From CALVGQ01 sp031551965 (GTDB lineage Bacteria > Bacillota_I > Bacilli_A > Erysipelotrichales > Erysipelotrichaceae), in NCBI GenBank assembly GCA_031551965.1, contig JAVBMW010000027.1, positions 1-64,000 on the forward strand: DNA of 64,000 bases, read 5' to 3'. Both the position numbers and the translations under genes were made by a program. Shown here piece after piece: positions 16,646 through 25,672 of the stretch (the stretch's first letter is position 1; each line of letters starts with the position of its first letter). The notes beneath the pieces are model-generated. The model saw only the letters and a list, made by a program, of their open reading frames with translations, was not told where the DNA came from and searched no databases.

Positions 16646-18202
16646 TTAGCTGAACTTTTCTAAGATTGCCAAAGCACATCGAAAACCATCAAGTGCTGCA
16701 GACATAATTCCTCCTGCATAGCCAGCCCCTTCACCACATGGATAAAGTCCTTCAATCGTTGTGCTGATGCATTTCTCATTTCGAAGAATTTGAATAGGAC
16801 TTGAAGATCGACTTTCCACTGCGGTCATTAGTCCATATTTAAAACCTGGCATTTTTTTGTCAAAGGCAAGAAGTGCTTCTTCGAGAGCCTCATTAATAAA
16901 AGGATCAAACAAATCATGAAGGTCGCACATAGTATTACCAAGCAAATAACTAGTAGAAAAATCAAAAGGACCTTTATTAATTTTCAAATAATCATAAGCC
17001 CACTCTGCAGGAGCTTTATAACTGTTGTGTGCTAATAAAAATGCTTTTTTTTCAAGAGATTGAATATAATCGAGGCCGGCAAACAAACCCGGTTTTAAGT
17101 CACTTGTTTTTACTTGAACTAGAATTGCACTGTTTGCGTTATCTAAATTTCGTTTTGATTCGCTCATTCCATTGATTACTAGTTGACCATTACTGCTTGC
17201 AGCGGCGACAACACTCCCTCCAGGGCACATACAAAATGTATATACACCTCTGTCTTTAGATGTTGTGTGGGTTAAACGGTATTCCGCGTTTTTTAAAGCG
17301 GGATGACCGGCAAATTGTTTGTACTGGCGTTCATTGACCCATTTTTGAGGATGTTCGATCCTGACTCCAACCGCAAAGTCTTTGGCTTTCATTTCAACGT
17401 TATTCTGATCAAGCATCATGATCGTATCCGTTGCACTATGACCAATGGCAAAGATGATATGTTTACTATCGAAACGTTGATTGTTTGCGATAACACCAAC
17501 GATTTGATTGTTTTCGATGATGCATTGATCAACCTGATGTTCAAAGTAAAAGTTTGCCCCCATGGATTCAATTTTTTTACGAATGTTGATGATGATGTTT
17601 CTTAAGACATCAGTTCCGATATGAGGATGCTGCATGATCAATATTTCGGGATCAGCTCCTGCTTCAACTAATATTTCTAAGATAGTTTGCGTATTGGGAT
17701 CTTTTAAACGACAAGTTAATTTACCGTCTGAGAACGTTCCTGCACCACCTTCTCCATATTGTACATTGCTTTTGGGATCAAGGATGCCCGTTTGCCAAAA
17801 AAATTCAATATCCTTTACACGTTGTTCTACTTGTTTTCCTCTTTCAAGAATAATAGGTTTGCATCCTGCTTCGGCTAATGCATAAGCCGCAAATAAACCA
17901 GCAGGACCACATCCCACAATGATAGGACGATCTTTAGGATCACTACAGCTAAAGTTTATTCTTTTTGTTTTTTCTGATTTTGTGATATCACGATTGTGCT
18001 TTGCCAAAAGTTTCTTTTCTAATGGTGTCTCAACTAAAGCAGTTATTTTTAAACACAATTTTTCACGGGCATCGATTGATTTACGAATGATCGTATATTC
18101 TAAAATGTCATTTTCCTGAATATGACATTTTTTCGCAATATAAGGTTTTAGTAGGGTTAAATCAGTGTCGATAGGACATTCAATTTGATTGATTTGAATC
18201 AT
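16646..18202 (-). CDS. NAD(P)/FAD-dependent oxidoreductase (COG2509 type)
   Basis: A 518-residue flavoprotein of an uncharacterised dehydrogenase family widespread in anaerobes and Firmicutes. A small N-terminal domain (about 1-85) is followed by the FAD dinucleotide fold VGCGPAGLFAAYALAEAG and the segment YGEGGAGTFSDGKLTCR typical of the family; near the C-terminus GEGAGYAGGIMSAALDG completes FAD binding. The start at 18202 is chosen because GGTGA lies a few bases upstream; an in-frame ATG 27 bases earlier has no ribosome site. The reaction catalysed is not known. Confidence 0.9.
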   Translation of the reverse strand: MIQINQIECPIDTDLTLLKPYIAKKCHIQENDILEYTIIRKSIDAREKLCLKITALVETPLEKKLLAKHNRDITKSEKTKRINFSCSDPKDRPIIVGCGPAGLFAAYALAEAGCKPIILERGKQVEQRVKDIEFFWQTGILDPKSNVQYGEGGAGTFSDGKLTCRLKDPNTQTILEILVEAGADPEILIMQHPHIGTDVLRNIIINIRKKIESMGANFYFEHQVDQCIIENNQIVGVIANNQRFDSKHIIFAIGHSATDTIMMLDQNNVEMKAKDFAVGVRIEHPQKWVNERQYKQFAGHPALKNAEYRLTHTTSKDRGVYTFCMCPGGSVVAAASSNGQLVINGMSESKRNLDNANSAILVQVKTSDLKPGLFAGLDYIQSLEKKAFLLAHNSYKAPAEWAYDYLKINKGPFDFSTSYLLGNTMCDLHDLFDPFINEALEEALLAFDKKMPGFKYGLMTAVESRSSSPIQILRNEKCISTTIEGLYPCGEGAGYAGGIMSAALDGFRCALAILEKFS

Positions 18203-18253
18203 AATTTTATCACCATTTCTATTATACAACTTTTAAATAAAAAAATTTAAAAA

Positions 18254-18270
18254 AAGTGGTCATACCACTT
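18254..18270 (+). promoter_or_regulatory. GntR/FadR operator 1
   Basis: A palindrome with 7-base arms, AAGTGGT-CAT-ACCACTT, overlapping the -35 box of the operon. Its core TGGTCATACCA matches operator 2 and the TGGTnnnACCA form of FadR-subfamily sites. Confidence 0.8.
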
Positions 18271-18297
18271 GAAAGGGGTTACAAATTATGCTATTGT
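18269..18297 (+). promoter_or_regulatory. Promoter of the lactate dehydrogenase operon
   Basis: TTGAAA (18269-18274) and TATTGT (18292-18297) with a 17-base spacer, bracketed by the two GntR operators. Confidence 0.65.
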
Positions 18298-18307
18298 ATA
18301 TTTACAA

Positions 18308-18318
18308 TGGTCAGACCA
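18308..18318 (+). promoter_or_regulatory. GntR/FadR operator 2
   Basis: TGGTCAGACCA lies just after the probable transcription start and 51 bases from the matching core of operator 1. Binding here would block or loop the promoter. Confidence 0.8.
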
Positions 18319-18330
18319 GTTGGAGGTAAA

Positions 18331-18987
18331 ATGGAAAATTCGACAAGTCAGAAAGTAATTGATTATCTGCTGAGTGAGATTCAAAACGGCAATATTCAAA
18401 TTGGGGATAAGCTTCCATCAGAAAGGGAGTTATCGAGTAGACTTCAAGTATCACGCAGCAGTGTAAGAGAGGCAATGGCAGCATTTAATATTATAGGAAT
18501 GGTACAAGTTAAACCACAAGGGAAAACGACATTACAATCCTATCATATGGCTGGTTTTATGAATACTCTGTCACCACTATTTATGATGAATGAAAATATT
18601 CACCAGGAAATATTAGATTATCGTTTATGTATTGAAAAGCAAGCGATCAATTTAGCGATGAAACAAGATATTTCAAAACTCGCAAACATCATTGATTTAA
18701 TGAAACAATATGATTCAGAAAATCTTGCGGAAGAATTGGATGTATTGTTCCACATTACTTTAGTTGAGTGCAGCAACAATTCACTTTTAGTTCAATCGAT
18801 TCATGGTGTTATGAAATTGTTGGAACATTCAGTTAAATCAAATCGTAGTAAAGAAAAGACAAATTTAGAAGAATTATCTAGGGAACATGAAGCTATTGTT
18901 CAGGCAATGCTGGAAAACAAATGTGAAGTTGCTCAAAATTTAATGGAAAATCACTTAAAACGAGAAGAAAGAGAGAGTAGTCTATGA
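18331..18987 (+). CDS. GntR family regulator (FadR subfamily), LctA-like
   Basis: A 218-residue regulator: an N-terminal winged helix (GDKLPSERELSSRLQVSRSSVREA, about residues 25-48) and an all-helical FCD ligand domain (about 80-210). The ATG at 18331 follows GGAGGT; an in-frame ATG at 18256 lies inside operator 1 and would precede the promoter. It is the first gene of an operon with EtfB, EtfA and a lactate/glycolate-type dehydrogenase, and two matching operators flank the promoter, so autorepression relieved by lactate or a similar acid is likely. The ligand is inference. Confidence 0.9.
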   Translation: MENSTSQKVIDYLLSEIQNGNIQIGDKLPSERELSSRLQVSRSSVREAMAAFNIIGMVQVKPQGKTTLQSYHMAGFMNTLSPLFMMNENIHQEILDYRLCIEKQAINLAMKQDISKLANIIDLMKQYDSENLAEELDVLFHITLVECSNNSLLVQSIHGVMKLLEHSVKSNRSKEKTNLEELSREHEAIVQAMLENKCEVAQNLMENHLKREERESSL

Positions 18988-19784
18988 ATATTGTAGTATG
19001 TATCAAACAGGTTCCAGATACTCAGAAAGTTCAAGTTGATCCTGAAACCGGTGTGCTTATTCGTGATGGTATTGAAACAAAGATGAATCCTTATGATTTG
19101 TATGCACTTGAAGTTGCCTTTCAAATCAAAAAGAAAACTGGCGCAAAAGTCCATGTTATTTCAATGGGACCTCCTAGTGCAGAAGCGGTATTAAAAGAAG
19201 CTTTCTCACTTGGTGCTGACGCTGCTTATTTGATGAGTGATCGTCGTTTTGGTGGGGCAGATGTTTTAGCTACCTCTTATACGTTATCACAGGGGATTCA
19301 GTCGATTGGTGATGTATCGTTGATTTTATGTGGTAAACAAACTACAGATGGCGATACTGCTCAGGTAGGACCAGCCATCGCTGAATATTGTAAGATACCT
19401 CACGCAAGCTGGGTAAAAGAAATCGTATCATTTGATGAAAATCAAATTATTGCCATACAGGAAATGATGGATAGCACAGCGACAATAAAAATGAGTTATC
19501 CATGTTTGATTACTGTAGAAAAAGGAATCGTTCAACCAAGTCTTCCTTCTTTCACAAAGAAAATGGAGACAAAGAATCATCCGATTCAACTGATCACAAT
19601 GGATGATTGTCCGATCAAAGATTCTAGTCGTTATGGATTAAGTGGATCACCAACTCAAGTGGAAAGAATTTTTGAACCACAGGCAAATGATCAGGTAGTA
19701 CGTTTGGATTTTGATACTCAAACCAATGTAGATAAATTAGTTGAAGTTCTAAAAGAACTTAAAGTAGTGGATGAGGTGATCTAA
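18984..19784 (+). CDS. Electron-transfer flavoprotein beta subunit, LctB-like
   Basis: A 266-residue EtfB that binds FAD at the interface with EtfA. The segment GKQTTDGDTAQVGPAIAE is the hallmark of the bifurcating group of EtfB proteins, in which this FAD splits electrons between a low- and a high-potential acceptor. It overlaps the regulator gene by 4 bases and is 1 base from EtfA. With its neighbours it matches the LctBCD complex of Acetobacterium, which uses reduced ferredoxin to help drive NAD-linked lactate oxidation. Confidence 0.93.
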   Translation: MNIVVCIKQVPDTQKVQVDPETGVLIRDGIETKMNPYDLYALEVAFQIKKKTGAKVHVISMGPPSAEAVLKEAFSLGADAAYLMSDRRFGGADVLATSYTLSQGIQSIGDVSLILCGKQTTDGDTAQVGPAIAEYCKIPHASWVKEIVSFDENQIIAIQEMMDSTATIKMSYPCLITVEKGIVQPSLPSFTKKMETKNHPIQLITMDDCPIKDSSRYGLSGSPTQVERIFEPQANDQVVRLDFDTQTNVDKLVEVLKELKVVDEVI

Positions 19785-19785
19785 G

Positions 19786-20979
19786 ATGGCAGGAATTATA
19801 ATTGATCAAAAAACATGTATAGAGTGTGGTGCTTGTGTTAGTGCTTGCCCATTCAATGCTTTATCGATGGACAGTAGTAAAGTTGAAGTCAATGCAAACT
19901 GTAAAATGTGTCGTATTTGTGTAAAAACCTGTCCAACAAGTGCGATTTCAGTTGAAGAAAAAAAAGTTGAAGCAATCAACAAAGATGAATATAAAAATAT
20001 TCTTGTTTATGTTGAACATGATGAAAAAAGAATCCATCCAGTTACTTTTGAGTTGATTGGTAAAGGGCTACAGCTTGCTTCAGTAATCAAACAAAATGTT
20101 GTATGTCTGCTTATTGGAGGTGATCTACAAAAGAAGGCGCAGACATTACTGGAATATGGTGTTGCAGAAGTTTATGTTTATGATCATCCTGAACTTGTGA
20201 ATTTCAGAGTTGATAATTACGCTAATGTATTTGAAAATTGCATCAAACAATTTAAACCAACAGTATGTTTAGTTGGGGCAACGACAACAGGTAGAAGTTT
20301 AGCTCCACGGGTCGCAACACGATTTAAAACCGGATTAACGGCAGATTGTACACAACTTGAAATGCGTGAAAATACCGATCTAGTCCAAATTCGACCAGCT
20401 TTTGGGGGAAACATTATGGCTCAGATCATCAATACAAATTGTCGTCCTCAATTCGCAACAGTACGTTATAAAGTAATGGACCACGCTAAAAAAGTGGAGG
20501 CTCCAAATGGAAAGATCATAAACTGCACTTTAGAAGAAAACTTACTGAAATCAAAGATCGAAATTCTTGAAATCAATAAAAAACCAGAGCTTAAAAGTAT
20601 AACTGATGCCGATGTATTGGTTGTTGCAGGTGCAGGAATAAAAGATGAAAAAGGCATGGCAATGGTCAAAGAATTGGCTGATTTGTTGCATGGAATGGTC
20701 GCAGGTACTCGACCTTTAGTTGAAAAAGGACTGATCAGTGTCCATGAACAGATCGGATTATCAGGAAGAACTGTAAAACCAAAGCTGATCATTACTTGTG
20801 GAGTTAGCGGTGCAATTCAATTTGTCGCTGGTATGGACAGCAGTGAGATGATCATCGCGATCAATCAGGATGCAGAAGCACCGATCTTCAATGTTGCCCA
20901 CTATGCAGTGATCGATGATATTTATGAAGTATTACCTAGAATGATCGAAAGAATCAAAGGAGGACAAATGCATGTTTAA
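19786..20979 (+). CDS. Electron-transfer flavoprotein alpha subunit with ferredoxin domain, LctC-like
   Basis: A 397-residue EtfA with an N-terminal ferredoxin domain. Two iron-sulphur motifs are complete: Cys11, 14, 17 and 21, and Cys39, 42, 45 and 49. The usual EtfA domains follow, with the C-terminal FAD-binding region ISVHEQIGLSGRTVKPKL and the segment AINQDAEAPIFNVAHY. The ferredoxin extension is what distinguishes LctC-type and Car-type bifurcating proteins from respiratory EtfA. It overlaps the next gene by 8 bases. Confidence 0.93.
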   Translation: MAGIIIDQKTCIECGACVSACPFNALSMDSSKVEVNANCKMCRICVKTCPTSAISVEEKKVEAINKDEYKNILVYVEHDEKRIHPVTFELIGKGLQLASVIKQNVVCLLIGGDLQKKAQTLLEYGVAEVYVYDHPELVNFRVDNYANVFENCIKQFKPTVCLVGATTTGRSLAPRVATRFKTGLTADCTQLEMRENTDLVQIRPAFGGNIMAQIINTNCRPQFATVRYKVMDHAKKVEAPNGKIINCTLEENLLKSKIEILEINKKPELKSITDADVLVVAGAGIKDEKGMAMVKELADLLHGMVAGTRPLVEKGLISVHEQIGLSGRTVKPKLIITCGVSGAIQFVAGMDSSEMIIAINQDAEAPIFNVAHYAVIDDIYEVLPRMIERIKGGQMHV

Positions 20980-22369
20980 TCAAGTTACAGCTCAAGATGT
21001 TGAAGCACTACAATCGATTTGCGGAACAGAATTTGTCTATACAAATGAGGAGATCCATAGTGATTATACTCATGATGAAATGATCGAATATGGAAAATAT
21101 GATCCTGAAGTTGTGGTATGTCCTAAAGATGCAGAGGAAATTTCAAAAATATTAAAATACGCTAATACTCACAATTTACCAGTTACAACACGAGGTGCAG
21201 GAACTGGATTGTGCGGTGGATGTGTACCGATTTGCGGTGGTATCGTTTTATCGATCATGAGAATGAACAAAATACTTGAAATGGATACTCAGACTATGAC
21301 TGCGGTAGTGGAACCAGGAGTTCTGCTTATGGATATTGCAGCTAAGGCAGAAGAATTAAATCTGTTGTATGCCCCAGACCCAGGAGAAAAAAGCGCAACG
21401 GTCGGCGGGAATGTGATGACCAATGCCGGCGGGATGAGAGCAGTAAAATATGGTGTAACACGGGATTATGTAAAAGGAATGGATGTTGTGCTGGCAAATG
21501 GGGAAATCGTAACCTTTGGTGGTAAAATCGCTAAAAACAGCTCAGGATATAGTCTAAAAGATTTAATGATCGGATCAGAAGGAACCCTTGGTATCGTTAC
21601 TAAACTATACTTGAAATTGATCGCTAAACCTAAAAAAATGGTTTCGTTATTGATTCCTTTCGATGAATTATCGACATGCCTTGACCTAGTACCCAAAGTG
21701 ATGCAGTTATCAACTTGTCCTACTACAATTGAGTTTATGGAAAAAGAAGTGCTGGATGACGCGCAACAATTTTTAGGAAAAGACTTTCCAAATAAAGAAT
21801 ACAATGCTTATTTGATTGTTTCATATAGTGGAAATTCTACCGAAGAAATCAATGTGATGATCGAAGAATGTGCACATTTAGCTTTAGCAAATGGTGCAAT
21901 CGATGTCTTTATCAGTGATACGAGTGAGCGTCAGGAAACAATTTGGAATGCACGTGGTGCTTTCCTTGAAGCAATCAAAAATTCAACTACTATGATGGAT
22001 GAATGTGATGTTGTCGTAAATATTGATAAGGTCGCAGAGTTTGTAAAGTTTACTCGTGCATGTGCTGAAAAATATCAAGTGCGAATTCGTAGTTTTGGTC
22101 ATGCAGGAGATGGAAACCTACATGTTTACGTTTGTAAAGATGATTTAGATGATGAAAGATGGCATACTGTTGTAAAGGCTTGTATGGATGATTTCTATCA
22201 AAAGGCAATCGAACTTGAAGGACAGGTATCAGGAGAACATGGTATTGGTCATGCTAAAAAAGATTACTTAAAACAATCTGTAACTGAAACTCAAATTGAA
22301 ATTATGCGTCAAATTAAAAAAGCTTTTGATCCAAATGGTATATTAAATCCACAAAAAGTAATTGATTAG
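20972..22369 (+). CDS. FAD-linked lactate/glycolate dehydrogenase, LctD-like
   Basis: A 465-residue member of the GlcD family. The FAD-binding PCMH fold is shown by TTRGAGTGLCGGCVP (about 70-85) and DPGEKSATVGGNVMTNAGGMRAVKYG (here cited in parts: positions about 135-160); the C-terminal FAD-oxidase domain has SFGHAGDGNLHVYV. Placed directly after bifurcating EtfBA and a GntR regulator, it is most likely D-lactate dehydrogenase feeding the Etf complex. Glycolate or 2-hydroxyacid use cannot be excluded. No lactate permease or racemase gene accompanies it here. Confidence 0.92.
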   Translation: MFNQVTAQDVEALQSICGTEFVYTNEEIHSDYTHDEMIEYGKYDPEVVVCPKDAEEISKILKYANTHNLPVTTRGAGTGLCGGCVPICGGIVLSIMRMNKILEMDTQTMTAVVEPGVLLMDIAAKAEELNLLYAPDPGEKSATVGGNVMTNAGGMRAVKYGVTRDYVKGMDVVLANGEIVTFGGKIAKNSSGYSLKDLMIGSEGTLGIVTKLYLKLIAKPKKMVSLLIPFDELSTCLDLVPKVMQLSTCPTTIEFMEKEVLDDAQQFLGKDFPNKEYNAYLIVSYSGNSTEEINVMIEECAHLALANGAIDVFISDTSERQETIWNARGAFLEAIKNSTTMMDECDVVVNIDKVAEFVKFTRACAEKYQVRIRSFGHAGDGNLHVYVCKDDLDDERWHTVVKACMDDFYQKAIELEGQVSGEHGIGHAKKDYLKQSVTETQIEIMRQIKKAFDPNGILNPQKVID

Positions 22370-22373
22370 TCAA

Positions 22374-22398
22374 AAGGGTTGGTTTATCCAGCCTTTTT
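22374..22398 (+). terminator. Terminator of the lct-like operon
   Basis: Arms AAGGGTTGG and CCAGCCTTT with wobble pairs, then TTATTTT. Confidence 0.75.
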
Positions 22399-22433
22399 AT
22401 TTTATAATGGTGTAGAAGGTTTAGGTGAATATA

Positions 22434-23738
22434 ATGAAAGTTGGATTTATATCTTTAGGTTGTGTTAAGAACCGTGTCGATAGTGAAAGAATTATGGGAT
22501 TAATCAAGGAAGCAGGATGTACGATCACAAGCTCAGTAAAAGAAGCTGAAGTGATCATGATCAATACCTGTGGTTTTATTGAACCTGCTAAGCAGGAAGC
22601 AATCGATACTATACTAGAAATGGCTGAATACAAAAATGATAACTGTAAGAAATTGATTGTGCTGGGATGTCTTGCAAAACGTTATAAAGAAGATTTGATT
22701 AATGAAATGCCAGAAGCAGATCGTTTTATCGGTGTGGATGAATACAGTCAATTAAGAGAAATATTAAATGAAGAACTAGATTTAGAAATTAAAAGTACTT
22801 ATGGTAAAAACACTCGTTTATTATCAACTCAACCATGGATGGCTTATATGAAAATCGCTGATGGTTGTGATAATCGCTGTACTTATTGTGCTATACCATT
22901 GATAAGAGGTAATTACATATCTTATCCAATCGAAGATTTGATTCAAGAAGCGAAAGAACTCGCAACAAGCGGAGTCAAAGAACTTGTACTGATTGCTCAA
23001 GATACAACGCGTTATGGACTTGATCTTTATGGTAAACGACGTTTAGGAGATTTGATCACAGAACTGAATAAAATTGAGGGGTTACATTGGATTCGTATTT
23101 TATATATGTATCCAGATGAAATTGATGAAGCTTTGATTTTGACAATGAAAGCATGCGATAAAGTATTGCCTTATTTTGATATTCCAGTTCAATATGGTGA
23201 AGATAAAATGCTTCTTTCAATGAATCGCCGAGGAACTGTTGAGAGTATCAAAGAAGAAGTAAAAATGATTAGAAAACACTTTGATATGCCGGTTTTACGT
23301 ACTACGATGATCGTCGGATTTCCGCAAGAAACACAAGCTCAGTTTGATGCACTGATTGATTTTGTCAAAGAAATTCGTTGGGACCGCTTAGGGGCATTTA
23401 CTTATTCGCCTGAAGAAGATACACCAGCGTATTTAATGGATGGAGCAGTACCAGAGGAGGTTTCGGAAGAACGATACAACATCTTAATGGAAGTTCAAGA
23501 AGAAATCGCATTAGAAAAAGGTAGCGAGCTTGTCGGAAAGATTCTTGAAGTTCTAGTTGAGAATCAAGATGGATTAACCGGAAGATATCATGGTCGTTCA
23601 ATACATAGTGCTCCTGATGGTATTGATGGAATCGTTTATATCACGAGTGATGAGCGTTTAGAATTTGGAACTTTTGTCAAGGTTTTGATCACAAGAGCTG
23701 CACATCATGACTTACATGGAACCACAAAATTTGCGTGA
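22434..23738 (+). CDS. rimO: Ribosomal protein S12 methylthiotransferase RimO
   Basis: RimO adds a methylthio group to an aspartate of ribosomal protein S12. The 434-residue protein has the N-terminal UPF0004 domain with its three cysteines (SLGCVKN, NTCGF, GCLAKRY), the radical-SAM motif CDNRCTYC and a C-terminal TRAM domain (VENQDGLTGRYHGRS). The ATG at 22434 is preferred to a GTG at 22425, because AGGTGA (22423-22428) is then properly spaced. RimO rather than MiaB is supported by the start KVGFISLGCVKNRVDSE. Confidence 0.94.
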   Translation: MKVGFISLGCVKNRVDSERIMGLIKEAGCTITSSVKEAEVIMINTCGFIEPAKQEAIDTILEMAEYKNDNCKKLIVLGCLAKRYKEDLINEMPEADRFIGVDEYSQLREILNEELDLEIKSTYGKNTRLLSTQPWMAYMKIADGCDNRCTYCAIPLIRGNYISYPIEDLIQEAKELATSGVKELVLIAQDTTRYGLDLYGKRRLGDLITELNKIEGLHWIRILYMYPDEIDEALILTMKACDKVLPYFDIPVQYGEDKMLLSMNRRGTVESIKEEVKMIRKHFDMPVLRTTMIVGFPQETQAQFDALIDFVKEIRWDRLGAFTYSPEEDTPAYLMDGAVPEEVSEERYNILMEVQEEIALEKGSELVGKILEVLVENQDGLTGRYHGRSIHSAPDGIDGIVYITSDERLEFGTFVKVLITRAAHHDLHGTTKFA

Positions 23739-23748
23739 GGAAGAGAAA

Positions 23749-24693
23749 ATGGATAAAAGAAAATTAATCATTGATTGTGACCCTGGAGTGGATGATGCTT
23801 ATGCGATCGTCATGGCTCTATTAAGCGAAGAATTTGAAGTTTTGGGAATTACAGGTGTTTCCGGAAATAAATCAATTGATGCAGTAATTCCTAATGCGTT
23901 AAGGTTGACACAATTCTTAAATAAAGATGTTAAGGTTTATCGTGGGGCAGCAGCCAATTTGGAGTCAATGAGAAATGGTGTTGTCCAAAAAAATGATGCC
24001 GAGACTTTTCATGGTAAAGATGGTATGGGAAATAGTGAGTTAAGCTATACTACTGCAAACCTTGCGGAGGAAAGTGCAGAAGACTTTATCATTTCAATGA
24101 TGAAGAAATACCCAAACCAAGTTGAATTATTGACGCTTGGACCTCTTACCAATATTGCCTTAGCGATTCAAAAAGACGTTGAAGCAATGAAAGACTGTAA
24201 AGAGATCACGATCATGGGTGGTGCTTTTAAACGGCATGGAAATGTGAGTGATTTTGCCGAGTTTAATATTTACTATGATCCAGAGGCAATGGATCTTGTC
24301 AACAGAGAATTATCTGAATTTGTACCGATCACTTACGTAGGACTTGATGCAACCCATTGTGTATTGTTCGATCATAATGATTTCGCAAGACTCCGTTATA
24401 CAGGGGGTGAAACTGGAAGATTACTCTCTAAGATCATACAAGGCTATGCTGAGCAATATTTTGTCCATAATAGCTATCTAGGTGCAGTGATCCATGATTT
24501 ATTCACATTCATGACTATGGCCTATCCTGAAATCATTGTTGAAGAAATATTAAGTGGTGTTGAAATCAAATGTGATGAGGAACATGCAGGTCAAACAGTA
24601 TTAGTAGACAGTGATCATAAGAGTCGGGTAATCCTGAAATTAGATGACGCAAAGACAAAAGAGATTTTCTTTGATTTCTTTTGCGAAAAATAA
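23749..24693 (+). CDS. Nucleoside hydrolase (inosine-uridine preferring type)
   Basis: A 314-residue enzyme that cleaves ribonucleosides to base and ribose for salvage. The calcium-binding motif DCDPGVDDA stands at the N-terminus and the family segments TLGPLTNIALAI and IMGGAF are present; the later aspartate lies in AVIHDLFTFM (His-Asp). The ATG at 23749 follows GAGGAAGAG and lies 10 bases after rimO, so it probably shares that transcript. Substrate preference (purine, pyrimidine or general) cannot be read. Confidence 0.93.
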   Translation: MDKRKLIIDCDPGVDDAYAIVMALLSEEFEVLGITGVSGNKSIDAVIPNALRLTQFLNKDVKVYRGAAANLESMRNGVVQKNDAETFHGKDGMGNSELSYTTANLAEESAEDFIISMMKKYPNQVELLTLGPLTNIALAIQKDVEAMKDCKEITIMGGAFKRHGNVSDFAEFNIYYDPEAMDLVNRELSEFVPITYVGLDATHCVLFDHNDFARLRYTGGETGRLLSKIIQGYAEQYFVHNSYLGAVIHDLFTFMTMAYPEIIVEEILSGVEIKCDEEHAGQTVLVDSDHKSRVILKLDDAKTKEIFFDFFCEK

Positions 24694-24712
24694 ACGTAAA
24701 TAGGTTTAAACA

Positions 24713-24740
24713 TTGAGTTTTGAAATGAACTTGTTATAAT
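24713..24740 (+). promoter_or_regulatory. Promoter of the ROK kinase-aminopeptidase pair
   Basis: TTGAGT (24713-24718) and a perfect TATAAT (24735-24740), 16-base spacer. Confidence 0.65.
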
Positions 24741-24770
24741 AGAATTAGAACAAAAAAGGGAGAAATTAAA

Positions 24771-25670
24771 ATGAAAAAAATCATCGGAATCGACTTAGGT
24801 GGAACTCATGTTCGTGTTGCGAAAGTAACTGAAACAGGTGAAGTTTTACAGGAAATCAAAAGTGTTTCTTATGGTCAGGATGGACCAGAAAAAGTATTGG
24901 CTAATTTAATTGAGCTAGTGCAACAAATTGATAATTATAAAGAATGTGTAGGAATTGGACTTGGAATACCAGGACCAGTCGATACTGAAAACAAATGCAT
25001 CAAAATTGCTTCTAATTTACCAGGTTGTGCAAAATTTCCATTTGGTTATCGTTTAGAAGAAGCTTTGGGATTACCAACTTTCTTAGATAATGACGCTAAT
25101 GTTGCTGGACTTGCGGAAGCACTTGTAGGAGCAGGAAAAGGAAAACCAATCGTTTATTATGTAACTATCTCAACTGGAATCGGTGGAGCATTGGTTGTCG
25201 ATGGAAAAGTAGTGTCAGGTAAAAATGGATTCGCTGGTGAAATTGCGAATATCATCGTGGATCGAAATGGCGAAAGACGTAATAATTTAAATCCAGGGGC
25301 TATCGAAAGTGAAGCAAGTGGAACTGCGATTGGACGCATTGGTAAAGAAATGATCGGTGATCAAATCGTTGAAGGAAAAGATGTTTTCGATTTAGCTCGT
25401 AGTGGCGATGCAAAAGCGATTAAGATTTGTGAAGATATGGCATACAATCTTGCGATCATGTTTTCAAGTATCGCCCATGTGGTAGATCCTCATATATTTA
25501 TTATTGGTGGTGGTTGTATGAAGGCAAAGGATGTTTTCTTTGATAAAATGGTTGCTGATTTTAAAACTTTAGTTCATGCAGCTATGGCTGATGTTGAATT
25601 TAAAGAAGCAGAACTTTCTGAACCTGGAATCATTGGAGCAGCAATGTTACCAATTTCTTACGGGTGTTAA
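24771..25670 (+). CDS. ROK family sugar kinase
   Basis: A 299-residue kinase of the ROK family, most of which phosphorylate glucose, fructose or amino sugars. The ATP phosphate motif DLGGTH (8-13) and the catalytic region FLDNDANVAGLAEALVGAGKG are visible, with ISTGIGGALVVDGKV after it. The ROK zinc motif with three cysteines (CxCGxxGC) is absent: between GEIANIIVD and EASGTAIG there is no cysteine. Such zinc-less members exist, often annotated glucokinase; the substrate is therefore uncertain. It ends two bases before the aminopeptidase start. Confidence 0.9.
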   Translation: MKKIIGIDLGGTHVRVAKVTETGEVLQEIKSVSYGQDGPEKVLANLIELVQQIDNYKECVGIGLGIPGPVDTENKCIKIASNLPGCAKFPFGYRLEEALGLPTFLDNDANVAGLAEALVGAGKGKPIVYYVTISTGIGGALVVDGKVVSGKNGFAGEIANIIVDRNGERRNNLNPGAIESEASGTAIGRIGKEMIGDQIVEGKDVFDLARSGDAKAIKICEDMAYNLAIMFSSIAHVVDPHIFIIGGGCMKAKDVFFDKMVADFKTLVHAAMADVEFKEAELSEPGIIGAAMLPISYGC

Positions 25671-25672
25671 TT

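Noticed and set aside
20466..20792. 108-codon minus-strand ORF inside the EtfA gene
   Set aside because: Antisense to conserved EtfA sequence with no sign of its own expression.
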